A stretch of DNA of 24,461 bases from a virus. The position numbers and the translations under genes are program-made. The stretch spans positions 1 through 24,461 of the IMG/VR virus record IMGVR_UViG_3300017917_001197. One strand, written 5' to 3'. This document shows positions 7,721-15,152 of this stretch, piece after piece; the first letter of the stretch is position 1; every line of letters starts with the position of its first letter. A model generated the notes under the pieces. It did no database searches, had not been told where the DNA came from, and worked only from the letters and a program-made list of their open reading frames with translations.

Positions 7721-8442
7721 TGGATAATGAAATTATAGTTTATTGGGCTCCCTCAGCATATTCACATTTACAGGGGACATTTGCATTATTAAACTTAAAA
7801 CCAAAACCATTAATAAATTATATGGTTAAAAATAAAAAAAATGATTCTTCTGCAGAAAATTTATATCAATCATGTACTGCTTTTAGAGAAGAGTTTTCAA
7901 ATACATTTTATATTGAATACCCAGTAACTACAAAAGTTTATTTTGATGAAAATGGTAAAGTTATAAGGAATGATGAAGTGTCTGATTGGTACTTAGATAG
8001 AAGATCATCATTTGAAAATGCAAATGCGGTTGACTTAGATGTTGGAGTAATATTTTTTTGCGAAGAGCCTTTAAAAATGAAAATTACTCCACCATATTTT
8101 CATAAAACAAAAACATCAGAAACTGCATTTTTTACCGCAGGCGCTTACGACATATCTTCTTGGTTTAGGGCAATAATATTTACACATCAAACTTTTCCAA
8201 ACTTTAATTATATGGAGACAGTTTCTGGAGAACCAGCGATGTACGTTTCTTTTGAAACAGATAAAAAAATAATTTTTAAACAATTTGTTTTAACAGATAG
8301 TTTATTTAAATATGGTAAAAATTGTGTAGATTTTAAAAAAATAAAACCATTTTTATCTTTTAAAGAAATGTATGAGCGATTTAATAGTGGCAATTTAAAT
8401 AAAATTATTTTAAAAGAAATTAAAGAAAATTTGGTAGAATAA
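7720..8442 (+). CDS. YWAP-family protein, copy 2 (unknown function)
   Basis: This 240-aa paralogue of the protein at 1598 shares IVYWAP at residues 6-11, a Tyr-x-Ser-Cys block, FCEEPLKMKITPPYF, a GAYDISSWFRAI block, EPAMYVSF and the C-terminal NKIILKEIKENL. It opens cassette 2, probably from a leaderless promoter. Its stop overlaps the ATG of the next gene (TAATG), which encodes an IPxWYK protein. Cassette 1 likewise puts a YWAP gene next to an IPxWYK gene, though in the opposite order, so the two families appear to work together. No enzyme motif, signal peptide or membrane segment is seen. Function is unknown. Confidence 0.75.
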   Translation: MDNEIIVYWAPSAYSHLQGTFALLNLKPKPLINYMVKNKKNDSSAENLYQSCTAFREEFSNTFYIEYPVTTKVYFDENGKVIRNDEVSDWYLDRRSSFENANAVDLDVGVIFFCEEPLKMKITPPYFHKTKTSETAFFTAGAYDISSWFRAIIFTHQTFPNFNYMETVSGEPAMYVSFETDKKIIFKQFVLTDSLFKYGKNCVDFKKIKPFLSFKEMYERFNSGNLNKIILKEIKENLVE

Positions 8443-9158
8443 TGAAAAAAATTAAATTTATTCCAGTTAGCTTAACAAATGATCCAATAGAACATCCTGT
8501 AGAAAAATTTTTAGAACCACCATCATCTACTAAAAAGCACATACCAGATTGGTATAAAAAGGGAGAATCTTTTACTGGTGGTAAACCATTTGTAGAAAAT
8601 TATTCTTCTAATGCAGACATGAAAACTTGTATGCCATTTTTAGATGCTTTTACAACTGGATATGTTGTTACATTATGGACTGATATTACTGTTGAAAAAG
8701 ATGAAAATGGTCAAACGTTAAAATGGTTAAGAGTTCCAAATCCAATTGGAAGAAGACCAGAAGGTTTTGGGAAAAATTTAAGTGTTCCTTTTGGACATTC
8801 TCCAATTCAATACTCATGGAATATTCCATGGGCTTTTAAAACACCAAAAGAATATAGTTTGTTGTTTACCCATCCGTTAAATAGAAGTGATTTGCCATTT
8901 ATAAGCTTAAGTGGAATAGTTGATACAGATAAATTTTTTTCTGGAGGACAATATCCATTTTTCTTAAGAGAAGATTTTGAAGGCATTATTCCAGTCGGAA
9001 CCCCACTAATTCAAATTATTCCAATAAAAAGAGATAACTGGAAATCTGAGGTTGACGCATCTTTACGAGATGAAGCACAAAAAAATGGATGGGTTACCAG
9101 AAGTTTTGTTTCTGGGTATTATAAAAAAACTAGATGGCAGAAAAAATTGTATGAATGA
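8442..9158 (+). CDS. IPxWYK-family protein, copy 4 (unknown function)
   Basis: This 238-aa protein contains IPDWYKK near residue 35, a Cys-Met-Pro-Phe-x-Asp-Ala block followed by Thr-Gly-Tyr, PKEYSLLFTHP, a Leu-Asn-Arg-Ser-Asp-Leu-Pro-Phe block, GIVDTD, FEGIIPVGTPLIQIIPIKRD and a C-terminal W-Q-KK-x-Y. It is the only member of the family in cassette 2 and is coupled on both sides: TAATG at its start, and overlap of its end with the ATG at 9151. The next gene encodes a DUF6065-like protein with the same C-terminal layout. This supports a distant relationship between the two families. Function is unknown. Confidence 0.8.
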   Translation: MKKIKFIPVSLTNDPIEHPVEKFLEPPSSTKKHIPDWYKKGESFTGGKPFVENYSSNADMKTCMPFLDAFTTGYVVTLWTDITVEKDENGQTLKWLRVPNPIGRRPEGFGKNLSVPFGHSPIQYSWNIPWAFKTPKEYSLLFTHPLNRSDLPFISLSGIVDTDKFFSGGQYPFFLREDFEGIIPVGTPLIQIIPIKRDNWKSEVDASLRDEAQKNGWVTRSFVSGYYKKTRWQKKLYE

Positions 9159-9903
9159 TATTAAAGATTATAATGTTCCAGAAAATAAAATTTTAGTAAT
9201 CCCATTGTATGATTTTGATATAAAAGAATTAAATACTTTTTTTAGAACATTAAAAGATAATAAAAAAAGAGAATGGTTTAAACCAAATTTTTATAGATGT
9301 CTTCCACTAACAATAGGAAACCAGTACGGATTTGGAGTGTATGCACCCTACTCATTTGGATTTAATTGGAATGGCGGAACAGAGCCAGAAGATATTACTT
9401 TCTTTTTTAATGAAGAAGAAATGTCTAAATTTAATAAAACCTCACATTTCAAGGTTGAATCCCATTTTGGAGAAGGCATTATTACTCTTTCTATGCCAGT
9501 TTTATTAAGAAGTCCAAATGGTGTAAATTTAATGACAATTGCTCCACCAAATTCACCATTGCCAAACCTTAGTCCAATGACAGGGGTTGTTGAGGCTGAT
9601 AATTTAAGAACGCTTTTTACAATTAATTTAAAAATAGATATACCAGATATAAGTGTTCATATTCCATCTGGAACACCGTTAGCTGGAATACTACCAGTAC
9701 CGAGATATTTTTGCGACTCATTCGAAATATTAGAATCTCAAAATTTTTTACCAGAAAATATAATTAATCAAGAAAAAAAATTACAAGAAGATTTTGCAAG
9801 GTTCCGTGCAGAAAAAAATAAAAGCAATCAACCATTTGATAGACTTTATATGAAAGGGTTGGATTTTTATGGAAAAGAATTTGGAGATCATCAAAGACCA
9901 TGA
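9151..9903 (+). CDS. DUF6065-like protein
   Basis: This 250-aa protein starts at ATG 9151, overlapping the upstream stop by 8 bases. The longer reading from 9052 would run through the conserved C-terminus of the upstream gene in another frame and is rejected. It contains FYRCLPLTIGNQYGFGV followed by FNWNGG, the hallmark of the DUF6065 family as I remember it. It then has NLMTIAPPNSPLP, TGVVEAD and IPSGTPLAGILPVPRYF. The last block parallels GIVDTD...IPAGTPI.QVIPFKR of the IPxWYK proteins. The family has no established function that I know of. It ends in an ATGA overlap with a glycosyltransferase gene, so the two products are probably made together. Confidence 0.75.
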   Translation: MNDIKDYNVPENKILVIPLYDFDIKELNTFFRTLKDNKKREWFKPNFYRCLPLTIGNQYGFGVYAPYSFGFNWNGGTEPEDITFFFNEEEMSKFNKTSHFKVESHFGEGIITLSMPVLLRSPNGVNLMTIAPPNSPLPNLSPMTGVVEADNLRTLFTINLKIDIPDISVHIPSGTPLAGILPVPRYFCDSFEILESQNFLPENIINQEKKLQEDFARFRAEKNKSNQPFDRLYMKGLDFYGKEFGDHQRP

Positions 9904-10958
9904 TATTTCATGTAATAAATTTACCTCACACCCAAACAACAAAAGAATTTGTTAATTGCGCCTATACTGAAAAAGTCAGGCGTTTTTGCAACATGATGAA
10001 ATCTTTAGGCCATACAGTTTATTTATATGCTGGAGATAAAAATGAAGCAGATGTAGACGAACTCATTACCTGTATTACAGAAGAAGAAAGACTAGAAAGT
10101 TTGGGCGGAAAACATTACGTAGAAGGTTCATTTGACTGCAGTCTTCCACACTGGCAAAAATTTTTAACAAATGCAATTGAAGCAATTCATCAAAGAATTG
10201 GACAAAAAGACTTTATTTGTATAATTGGCGGAACAGCACAAAAACCAATTGCAGATGCTTTTCCAAATCATATGTCAGTTGAGTATGGAATTGGGTATGG
10301 CGGAACATTTTCTAGATATCGTGTATTTGAATCATATGCATGGATGCATAGTATGTATGGAGGATGGACAAATCCAACATCTGTAAATGGTAATTTTTTT
10401 GATGCTGTAATTAATGGATATTTAGAACCTGAAATGTTTCCACTTCAAACGAAAAAAGAAGATTATTATTTATATGTTGGGAGAATGATTGATCGTAAAG
10501 GCGTAGATATTGCTTCTGAAGTTTGTAAAGAACTTGGTGTTAAATTAATTATGGCTGGTCCAGGAAATGAAATTCCATCTTATGGAGAATATATTGGGCC
10601 AATAGGACCAGAAGAAAGAGCAAAATTAATGGGCGGAGCAATTGCCACATTTGCGCCTACTAAGTATATTGAGCCATTTGGTAATGTAGTTATAGAAGCG
10701 CAGTCATGTGGAACTCCCACAATTACTACTGATTGGGGAGCTTTTACAGAAACTAATATTAATGGGCTTACAGGATATAGATGCCGCACATTAGATGAAT
10801 TTTGTAAGGCGGCAGAAAATGTAAAAATGCTTGACCCTGAAACTATACATAAGAAAGCAATTGCGCTATACTCTGTAGATGTTATTAGGTATGAGTACGA
10901 TAAGTATTTTCGCCGACTTTTAACCTTATGGGATAAGGGTTGGTATCAAAGATCTTAA
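9900..10958 (+). CDS. GT-B glycosyltransferase, group 1 (GT4-like)
   Basis: This 352-aa protein is about the usual length for a GT-B enzyme. The N-terminal half begins with a beta strand (IFHVINLPH) and a helix leading to GHTVYLYAG. The C-terminal nucleotide-sugar half has LYVGRMIDRKGVD (about residues 191-203, with Arg195 and Lys200 in the donor-phosphate position), LIMAGPG, and EPFGNVVIEAQSCGTP. The last contains the EX7E motif (Glu258, Glu266). Such enzymes transfer a sugar from a nucleotide donor in the cytoplasm. It is coupled to the DUF6065-like gene and lies just before a collagen-like fibre gene, so glycosylation of the fibre, or of host or phage glycans, is plausible. Arginine is often CGT/CGC here, unlike the AGA-rich neighbours, which could mean a different origin. 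Confidence 0.9.
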   Translation: MIFHVINLPHTQTTKEFVNCAYTEKVRRFCNMMKSLGHTVYLYAGDKNEADVDELITCITEEERLESLGGKHYVEGSFDCSLPHWQKFLTNAIEAIHQRIGQKDFICIIGGTAQKPIADAFPNHMSVEYGIGYGGTFSRYRVFESYAWMHSMYGGWTNPTSVNGNFFDAVINGYLEPEMFPLQTKKEDYYLYVGRMIDRKGVDIASEVCKELGVKLIMAGPGNEIPSYGEYIGPIGPEERAKLMGGAIATFAPTKYIEPFGNVVIEAQSCGTPTITTDWGAFTETNINGLTGYRCRTLDEFCKAAENVKMLDPETIHKKAIALYSVDVIRYEYDKYFRRLLTLWDKGWYQRS

Positions 10959-10967
10959 TTCATAGGA

Positions 10968-10976
10968 TGGTATAAT
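10968..10976 (+). promoter_or_regulatory. Extended -10 promoter of the collagen-like fibre gene
   Basis: TGG followed by a perfect TATAAT (10971-10976) lies 8 bases before ATG 10985. No Shine-Dalgarno site is present and no good -35 is seen at the expected distance. This fits an extended -10 promoter producing a nearly leaderless mRNA. Confidence 0.55.
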
Positions 10977-10984
10977 ACAAATAT

Positions 10985-12265
10985 ATGGGAACAACAGGCA
11001 AGGGATTTAGATACCCTCAATATTCAGACACTCCAGATGTGCCAAGAGATTTATCTTATTTGGCAGATGATGTTGACACATATTTAAGTTCTCATCCAGG
11101 TCCAACAGGCCCAACGGGATCAACTGGACCTCAAGGAGTAACTGGTCCATCTGGTGCAACGGGCGCAACTGGTGCAACGGGCCCAACAGGTGCAACTGGA
11201 GCAACAGGTCCAACAGGTGCAACTGGAGCAACAGGTACACAGGGAGTAACTGGTGCAACGGGTCCAGTAGGTGCAACTGGATCTCAAGGAAGCGGAGTTG
11301 TAATTTTAGGAACTTATGCAACCTTAAATGCTTTACAAACGGCTCATCCAACAGGTTCTGCTGGCGACGGCTATACTATTGGATCAGATTTATATGTATG
11401 GTCTACAAATACTTCTAGTTGGATAAGTGTTGGACAAATAGTTGGACCAAGTGGTGCATCTGGAGCAACTGGACCAACTGGAGCAACAGGACCTGTAGGC
11501 GCAACAGGACCAACTGGACCACAAGGCGCAACAGGCGCAACAGGTTTAACTGGACCAACTGGATCTAAAGCTACATTTTCAATTTCTTCAAGTACGCCTC
11601 CATCAAACCCAGTAGAAGGCCAAGCCTGGTTTAATTCATCAAATGGTAGTGAATATATATATTATAATACATCATGGATTGAAGTTGGAAGTTCATTAGC
11701 TGGATCTACAGGAGCAACAGGACCTCAAGGATCTACTGGACCAACTGGAGCAACAGGACCTGTAGGCGCAACAGGACCAACTGGACCACAAGGCGCAACA
11801 GGCGCAACAGGTTTAACTGGACCAACTGGAGCAACTGGTGCAACAGGAGTAATTGGAACTAATACTGCGGTAACTGGATTGCTAGAAACAGTAAATGTAG
11901 TATCATCTTCAACTAGTGGTACTGTAAACATGGATGTTGTTACATCATCAGTTTGGTATTATACATCTGCATCATCAAGTGCTTTTACACTAAACATAAG
12001 AGGAAATTCTTCAACCACTTTAAATTCATTGCTATCAAATAATCAATCAATAACAATAGCATTTTTAAATACAACTGGTGCATCTACAGCATCTATTCCA
12101 ACCTTAAATATTGATGGTACTGCTTCTGGTATATCTACAAAATGGATATTGGGATCAGCCCCAACTGTAGCAAATTCATCATCAATAGATGCATACACAT
12201 ATACTATTATTAAAACAGCAAGTTCCACATACACAGTGCTTGCTTCACAAACAAAGTATGCGTGA
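10985..12265 (+). CDS. Collagen-like tail fibre protein
   Basis: This 426-aa protein has a short N-terminal domain ([28 protein letters not shown]), three Gly-X-Y collagen-like stretches rich in GATGPTG, two small globular inserts and a C-terminal beta domain of about 120 residues. The first insert is [25 protein letters not shown]...LYVW; the second is [22 protein letters not shown]...W. This matches phage fibres in which collagen-like segments form trimeric shafts and the ends attach to the virion and bind the host. The second and third collagen stretches carry an identical 96-base DNA repeat. The gene probably has its own leaderless promoter. No signal peptide is present, as expected for a virion protein. 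Confidence 0.9.
   Translation: MGTTGKGFRYPQYSDTPDVPRDLSYLADDVDTYLSSHPGPTGPTGSTGPQGVTGPSGATGATGATGPTGATGATGPTGATGATGTQGVTGATGPVGATGSQGSGVVILGTYATLNALQTAHPTGSAGDGYTIGSDLYVWSTNTSSWISVGQIVGPSGASGATGPTGATGPVGATGPTGPQGATGATGLTGPTGSKATFSISSSTPPSNPVEGQAWFNSSNGSEYIYYNTSWIEVGSSLAGSTGATGPQGSTGPTGATGPVGATGPTGPQGATGATGLTGPTGATGATGVIGTNTAVTGLLETVNVVSSSTSGTVNMDVVTSSVWYYTSASSSAFTLNIRGNSSTTLNSLLSNNQSITIAFLNTTGASTASIPTLNIDGTASGISTKWILGSAPTVANSSSIDAYTYTIIKTASSTYTVLASQTKYA
11468..11563 (+). repeat. 96-base perfect direct repeat, copy 1
   Basis: By eye these 96 bases (32 codons) are identical to 11735-11830. Both lie in frame in the collagen-like fibre gene and encode the same Gly-X-Y segment. The offset of 267 bases equals 89 codons, so recombination between the copies would keep the reading frame and remove or duplicate the globular insert between them. 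Confidence 0.9.
11735..11830 (+). repeat. 96-base perfect direct repeat, copy 2
   Basis: This is the second copy of the repeat at 11468-11563, in the third collagen-like stretch of the fibre gene. Identity at synonymous positions indicates a recent duplication or gene conversion, because nearby Gly-X-Y codons vary freely. Confidence 0.9.
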
Positions 12266-12273
12266 GGATAAAA

Positions 12274-12615
12274 ATGTCTCATTGGGCAGAAATAGATGAA
12301 AATAATATTGTAAAAAGAGTATTAGTTGGCGACAATGAAGATCCAAATGGCGATGAAGGATATCAGTGGTTAATAGATAATTTAGGTGGTAATTGGATTA
12401 AGACATCTTATAATAACAATATAAGAAAAAATTTTGCTGGGATAGGATTTTTTTATGATATAAATAGAGATGCTTTTATTCCACCAAAACCTCATGAATC
12501 TTGGATCTTTAATGAAGATACTTGTAATTGGGATCCACCAATACCTTTTCCAAATAACGGAACTCAGCTAACATTCTGGAATGAAAATAATTTAAATTGG
12601 GAGACACCTGGATAA
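12274..12615 (+). CDS. Small fibre-associated protein with SWxF...PPIPxP motif, copy 2
   Basis: This 113-aa protein starts at ATG 12274 after GAGG (12264-12267). The upstream in-frame ATG at 12262 lies within the preceding gene's end and leaves no room for the ribosome site. It has the pattern SHWAEIDENNIVKRVLVGDN, a central GGNWIKTSYNNNIRKNFAGIG, then IPPKPHESWIFNEDTCNWD and PPIPFP. This pattern is frequent in fibre regions of aquatic phages, including cyanophages. It is related to the protein at 7319. The ATG of the next gene overlaps its stop (TAATG), so it is co-translated with a glycine-rich adhesin. Its role as a virion component or fibre accessory is inferred. Confidence 0.8.
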   Translation: MSHWAEIDENNIVKRVLVGDNEDPNGDEGYQWLIDNLGGNWIKTSYNNNIRKNFAGIGFFYDINRDAFIPPKPHESWIFNEDTCNWDPPIPFPNNGTQLTFWNENNLNWETPG

Positions 12616-13535
12616 TGCCTCTTATAGAATCTTTGGGTAATAACTCTGCAAAAGGTTATGGTTATAGCAAAAATGCTTTTATGATTATAAGCGGTGGAAC
12701 ACTTTATTCAGACTCTACATATTATTATAGAAAATTTTCTGCTAATGGAAATTTTTCAGTAATCAATGGTACTTTATCTGCTGATATTTTAATTGTTGCT
12801 GGCGGTGGCGGCGGCGGAGTTGGTTTTGGTGGCGGTGGGGGTGCTGGAGGATTAAAACTTTTAACTTCTCAATCTTTATCTGGAACAACATCAGTTGTAA
12901 TAGGCGCAGGCGGCGCATCAATAAATAATACAAATAATTTAGCAAACCCAGGAAATACTTCATCATTTGGAGCAACATCTTCAACTGGCGGTGGAGGTGG
13001 AGCAACAGCAGCAAGTGCTGGTGAAGCTGGTCAATCTGGAGGTTCTGGAGGAGGAGGAGCTGCCTCTTCAACAAATGGATATAGTAATGGCGGTGCTGGT
13101 TCATCTGGTCAAGGAAATACTGGAGGTCGTGGATATAGAAATGGGTCTGCACCAACAACTTTAGGAATAGGTTCTGGTGGAGGTGGAGGTGCTGGAACAA
13201 CTGGTGGAGACGGCCCAACTGGCTCTGGAGGAACTGGTTCTGGATCGTATTCTTCTTGGGCATCTGCAACATCCACTGGTACAGATAATTATTTTGCAGG
13301 TGGTGGAGGAGGATCTGGAGGATATTCAACATCTGGTTCTGCAATTACTACAACTACTGGAGGATTAGGGGGCGGAGGAAATTCAGATTATAATAGCGGA
13401 TTTGGAAACTCTGGAGTACAAAATACTGGAGGCGGCGGAGCTGGTGTTGCATATTATACTGGAACTTCTGGCAGCGGTGGTTCTGGAGTAGTAATTATTA
13501 GATATTTAAAAACAGTAACAGCTCTTAATCAATGA
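12615..13535 (+). CDS. Glycine-rich tail adhesin
   Basis: This 306-aa protein starts at ATG 12615, overlapping the upstream stop, with GGAG around 12599-12602. After about 60 residues of beta-type sequence it reaches [22 protein letters not shown] and continues as a glycine/serine/threonine-rich domain to the end, closing in VVIIRYLK. The start of this domain and its terminus are the same as in the adhesin at 5433 and the fragment at 1. Glycine-rich tips of this kind are known in phage receptor-binding proteins, where variable loops determine host range. That role is inferred here. Confidence 0.85.
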   Translation: MPLIESLGNNSAKGYGYSKNAFMIISGGTLYSDSTYYYRKFSANGNFSVINGTLSADILIVAGGGGGGVGFGGGGGAGGLKLLTSQSLSGTTSVVIGAGGASINNTNNLANPGNTSSFGATSSTGGGGGATAASAGEAGQSGGSGGGGAASSTNGYSNGGAGSSGQGNTGGRGYRNGSAPTTLGIGSGGGGGAGTTGGDGPTGSGGTGSGSYSSWASATSTGTDNYFAGGGGGSGGYSTSGSAITTTTGGLGGGGNSDYNSGFGNSGVQNTGGGGAGVAYYTGTSGSGGSGVVIIRYLKTVTALNQ

Positions 13536-13539
13536 TTAA

Positions 13540-13548
13540 TGATATAAT
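13540..13548 (+). promoter_or_regulatory. Possible extended -10 before the second collagen-like gene
   Basis: TGA followed by TATAAT (13543-13548) forms an extended -10. A start near 13555 would truncate the Shine-Dalgarno site (GGAG at 13552-13555) of the gene at 13560, so either the promoter is weak or both routes are used. The AT-rich context makes a chance match quite possible. Confidence 0.3.
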
Positions 13549-13559
13549 AAAGGAGAATT

Positions 13560-13976
13560 ATGCCACTAACATTTCCATCTAATCCAACCATAGGAGATAC
13601 GTATTCATCTTCTGGGAATACATGGTCGTGGGACGGAACATCTTGGAACCTAGTTAGAGTTCCAGCAGGACCAACAGGCGCAACAGGACCAGCAGGACCG
13701 ACAGGTGCAACTGGGCCAGCAGGATCAACAGGGCCAGCAGGATCAACAGGTGCAACAGGACCAGCAGGAGGACCAACAGGTGCAACTGGGCCTTCTGGTG
13801 CAACTGGACCAGCGGGACCAACAGGTGCAACAGGACCAACGGGAGCTTCTGGGCCATCTGGACCAACTTACTCAAATGGTTCCACTGGAGCAGTTAGTGC
13901 AAATAAAATTTTTTATAACACAACTGGGGTTGCACCGACTGGAACTGCAGCAGGCGATTTATATATACAGTATTAG
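13560..13976 (+). CDS. Short collagen-like fibre protein
   Basis: This 138-aa protein starts at ATG 13560 with an AAGGAG ribosome site. The N-terminus reads [19 protein letters not shown] followed by WDGTSW, a module common at the start of aquatic phage fibre proteins. About 60 residues of Gly-X-Y ([10 protein letters not shown]) follow, with one break of register at GPAGGPTG. The C-terminus ([16 protein letters not shown]) is typical of fibre ends. It is probably a trimeric shaft or connector that works with the larger fibres. The next gene follows after 8 bases with its own GGAG site. Confidence 0.85.
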   Translation: MPLTFPSNPTIGDTYSSSGNTWSWDGTSWNLVRVPAGPTGATGPAGPTGATGPAGSTGPAGSTGATGPAGGPTGATGPSGATGPAGPTGATGPTGASGPSGPTYSNGSTGAVSANKIFYNTTGVAPTGTAAGDLYIQY

Positions 13977-13984
13977 GAGAAATT

Positions 13985-14944
13985 ATGACAATAAAATTAT
14001 ATAACTCCTCTGTATGGAATACACAAAAAAAATTACAGATATTTAACGGCTCTTCTTGGCAAGATGCAAAAAAAGCATGGACATATCAAAGTGGTTCATG
14101 GCAAATTATTTATCCAGAGTATCCTCAAAATACAACAGCTCCTTCAGTAAGCGGTTTAACCGTACAAGGAAATACTCTTTCAACAACAAATGGTTCATGG
14201 AATTCAGATTCCGCATATGCGCCAACATCATATTCATATCAATGGACAAGGGCTGGTTCAGATATATCTAGTGCAACAAGCTCTACTTATACTACAACCT
14301 CATCAGATACTGGAAATGCAATAGCTTGTAAAGTTACTGCTACTAATGGAAGAGGTAATACAACAGTATCAAGTAGTAATTCTATAACAGTTACTGCGCC
14401 TATGCCAAGTCCACCACCAAGTTTAACATTATCCAACGGAACCCCAACACCTGGAGCTCCAGCATCAGCAACAACTACCTATAGTGGCGGAACAACAGCA
14501 TCTTTTTCATTTACCGCTGGAAGTGGGTCTATTACAAAATATATGGTTTTAACATCAGATAATAGAGATATAATTTCAAATGTGTATCCGACATCACCAA
14601 CAACTGTTACAATTACAAAGGGTAGTGATACTGGTCCAAGAACTTTATACGTTGGGGTGTCTGCGTTATATAATACAACAACATTATCTATGAGCTGGAC
14701 ATCTGGAGCAAACGCTACATCTTATGATATTTATGTAAATAGCGTATATGTTGGAAATACTTCATCAACCTCTTATTCTTATTCTGCTGGGTCAATACAA
14801 TGGCCATCAACATCATCTTTTACTGTAAATGTAAGATCTAAAAATTCTACAGGTACAGAATCAACTGGGGTAACCAGTACAATAAGTATTGGTGGAACAA
14901 ATAGTTCTATAACTCCAGGACAACAAAACAATATAACTTGGTAA
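13985..14944 (+). CDS. Ig/fibronectin-like fibre or tail-decoration protein
   Basis: This 319-aa protein starts at ATG 13985 with GGAG nine bases upstream. The N-terminal 40 residues contain repeated aromatic units (SSVWNTQKKLQIFNGSSWQDAKKAW), a pattern seen in virion-attachment segments. An Ig-like domain follows (about 50-135, with NGSWN, YSYQW, CKVTATNGRG), then a Ser/Thr/Pro-rich linker. A fibronectin type III-like domain (about 235-310, with SMSWTSGANATSYDIYVN and FTVNVRSKN) ends the protein. Such domains decorate phage virions and bind carbohydrate or host surfaces. The assignment rests on visible domain patterns only. Confidence 0.75.
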   Translation: MTIKLYNSSVWNTQKKLQIFNGSSWQDAKKAWTYQSGSWQIIYPEYPQNTTAPSVSGLTVQGNTLSTTNGSWNSDSAYAPTSYSYQWTRAGSDISSATSSTYTTTSSDTGNAIACKVTATNGRGNTTVSSSNSITVTAPMPSPPPSLTLSNGTPTPGAPASATTTYSGGTTASFSFTAGSGSITKYMVLTSDNRDIISNVYPTSPTTVTITKGSDTGPRTLYVGVSALYNTTTLSMSWTSGANATSYDIYVNSVYVGNTSSTSYSYSAGSIQWPSTSSFTVNVRSKNSTGTESTGVTSTISIGGTNSSITPGQQNNITW

Positions 14945-14953
14945 GGAGAAAAA

Positions 14954-15151
14954 ATGGCAAACTATACAGTGTTAACTGAAGATGAAAAAGCTCAAATTAG
15001 AATTGCAACAATTCGTAATTTTGAATATCAAATGTATTCATTTGAATTACAAAAACAAGCAGAGCTTTCAAAAACTAATCCAAACATGGACCATGTAGCA
15101 TTTTTAAATACACAAATTTTAGGGTTTGAAGAACAAATAGCATCACTATAA
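14954..15151 (+). CDS. Small helical protein (unknown function)
   Basis: This 65-aa protein starts at ATG 14954 after a strong AAGGAG site. It looks almost entirely helical, with heptad-like spacing in IATIRNFEYQMYSFELQKQAEL and a second helix near FLNTQILGFEEQIASL, so a short coiled coil is plausible. It lies between two likely fibre proteins and is followed by the LamG-like gene after one base. It could be a small structural or assembly partner. I do not recognise the family. Confidence 0.65.
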   Translation: MANYTVLTEDEKAQIRIATIRNFEYQMYSFELQKQAELSKTNPNMDHVAFLNTQILGFEEQIASL

Positions 15152-15152
15152 A

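Noticed and set aside
9052-9150. Longer start at 9052 for the DUF6065-like gene
   Set aside because: The added 33 residues are a frame-shifted reading of the conserved C-terminus of the upstream gene; ATG 9151 gives an overlap like the other junctions.
193-9158. IPxWYK proteins as 2-oxoglutarate/Fe(II) oxygenases because of a conserved HP...D block
   Set aside because: The His is missing in copy 1 and no HxD...H triad with the expected spacing is present.
193-9903. Reading the IPxWYK or DUF6065-like proteins as working dUTPases
   Set aside because: Only the C-terminal layout is similar; the other dUTPase motifs needed for catalysis are not seen.
11105-11570. CRISPR-like repetition in the collagen region
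   Set aside because: The repeats are in-frame 9-base codon units without unique spacers of constant length; they encode Gly-X-Y.
11007-11931. Reverse-strand frames opposite the collagen-like repeats
   Set aside because: Low-complexity Leu/His- or Pro/Val-rich shadows of Gly-X-Y codons, with no ribosome site.
12763-13344. Long reverse-strand reading frame rich in Leu, Gln and His opposite the glycine-rich gene
   Set aside because: It is the complement of GGN/GCN-rich repeats, has biased low-complexity composition and no start signal; the forward glycine-rich gene explains the openness.
13654-14004. Gln-rich forward and Leu-rich reverse frames over the short collagen-like gene
   Set aside because: Out-of-frame readings of the Gly-X-Y repeat; the frame with AAGGAG, fibre N-terminus and fibre C-terminus is the real one.
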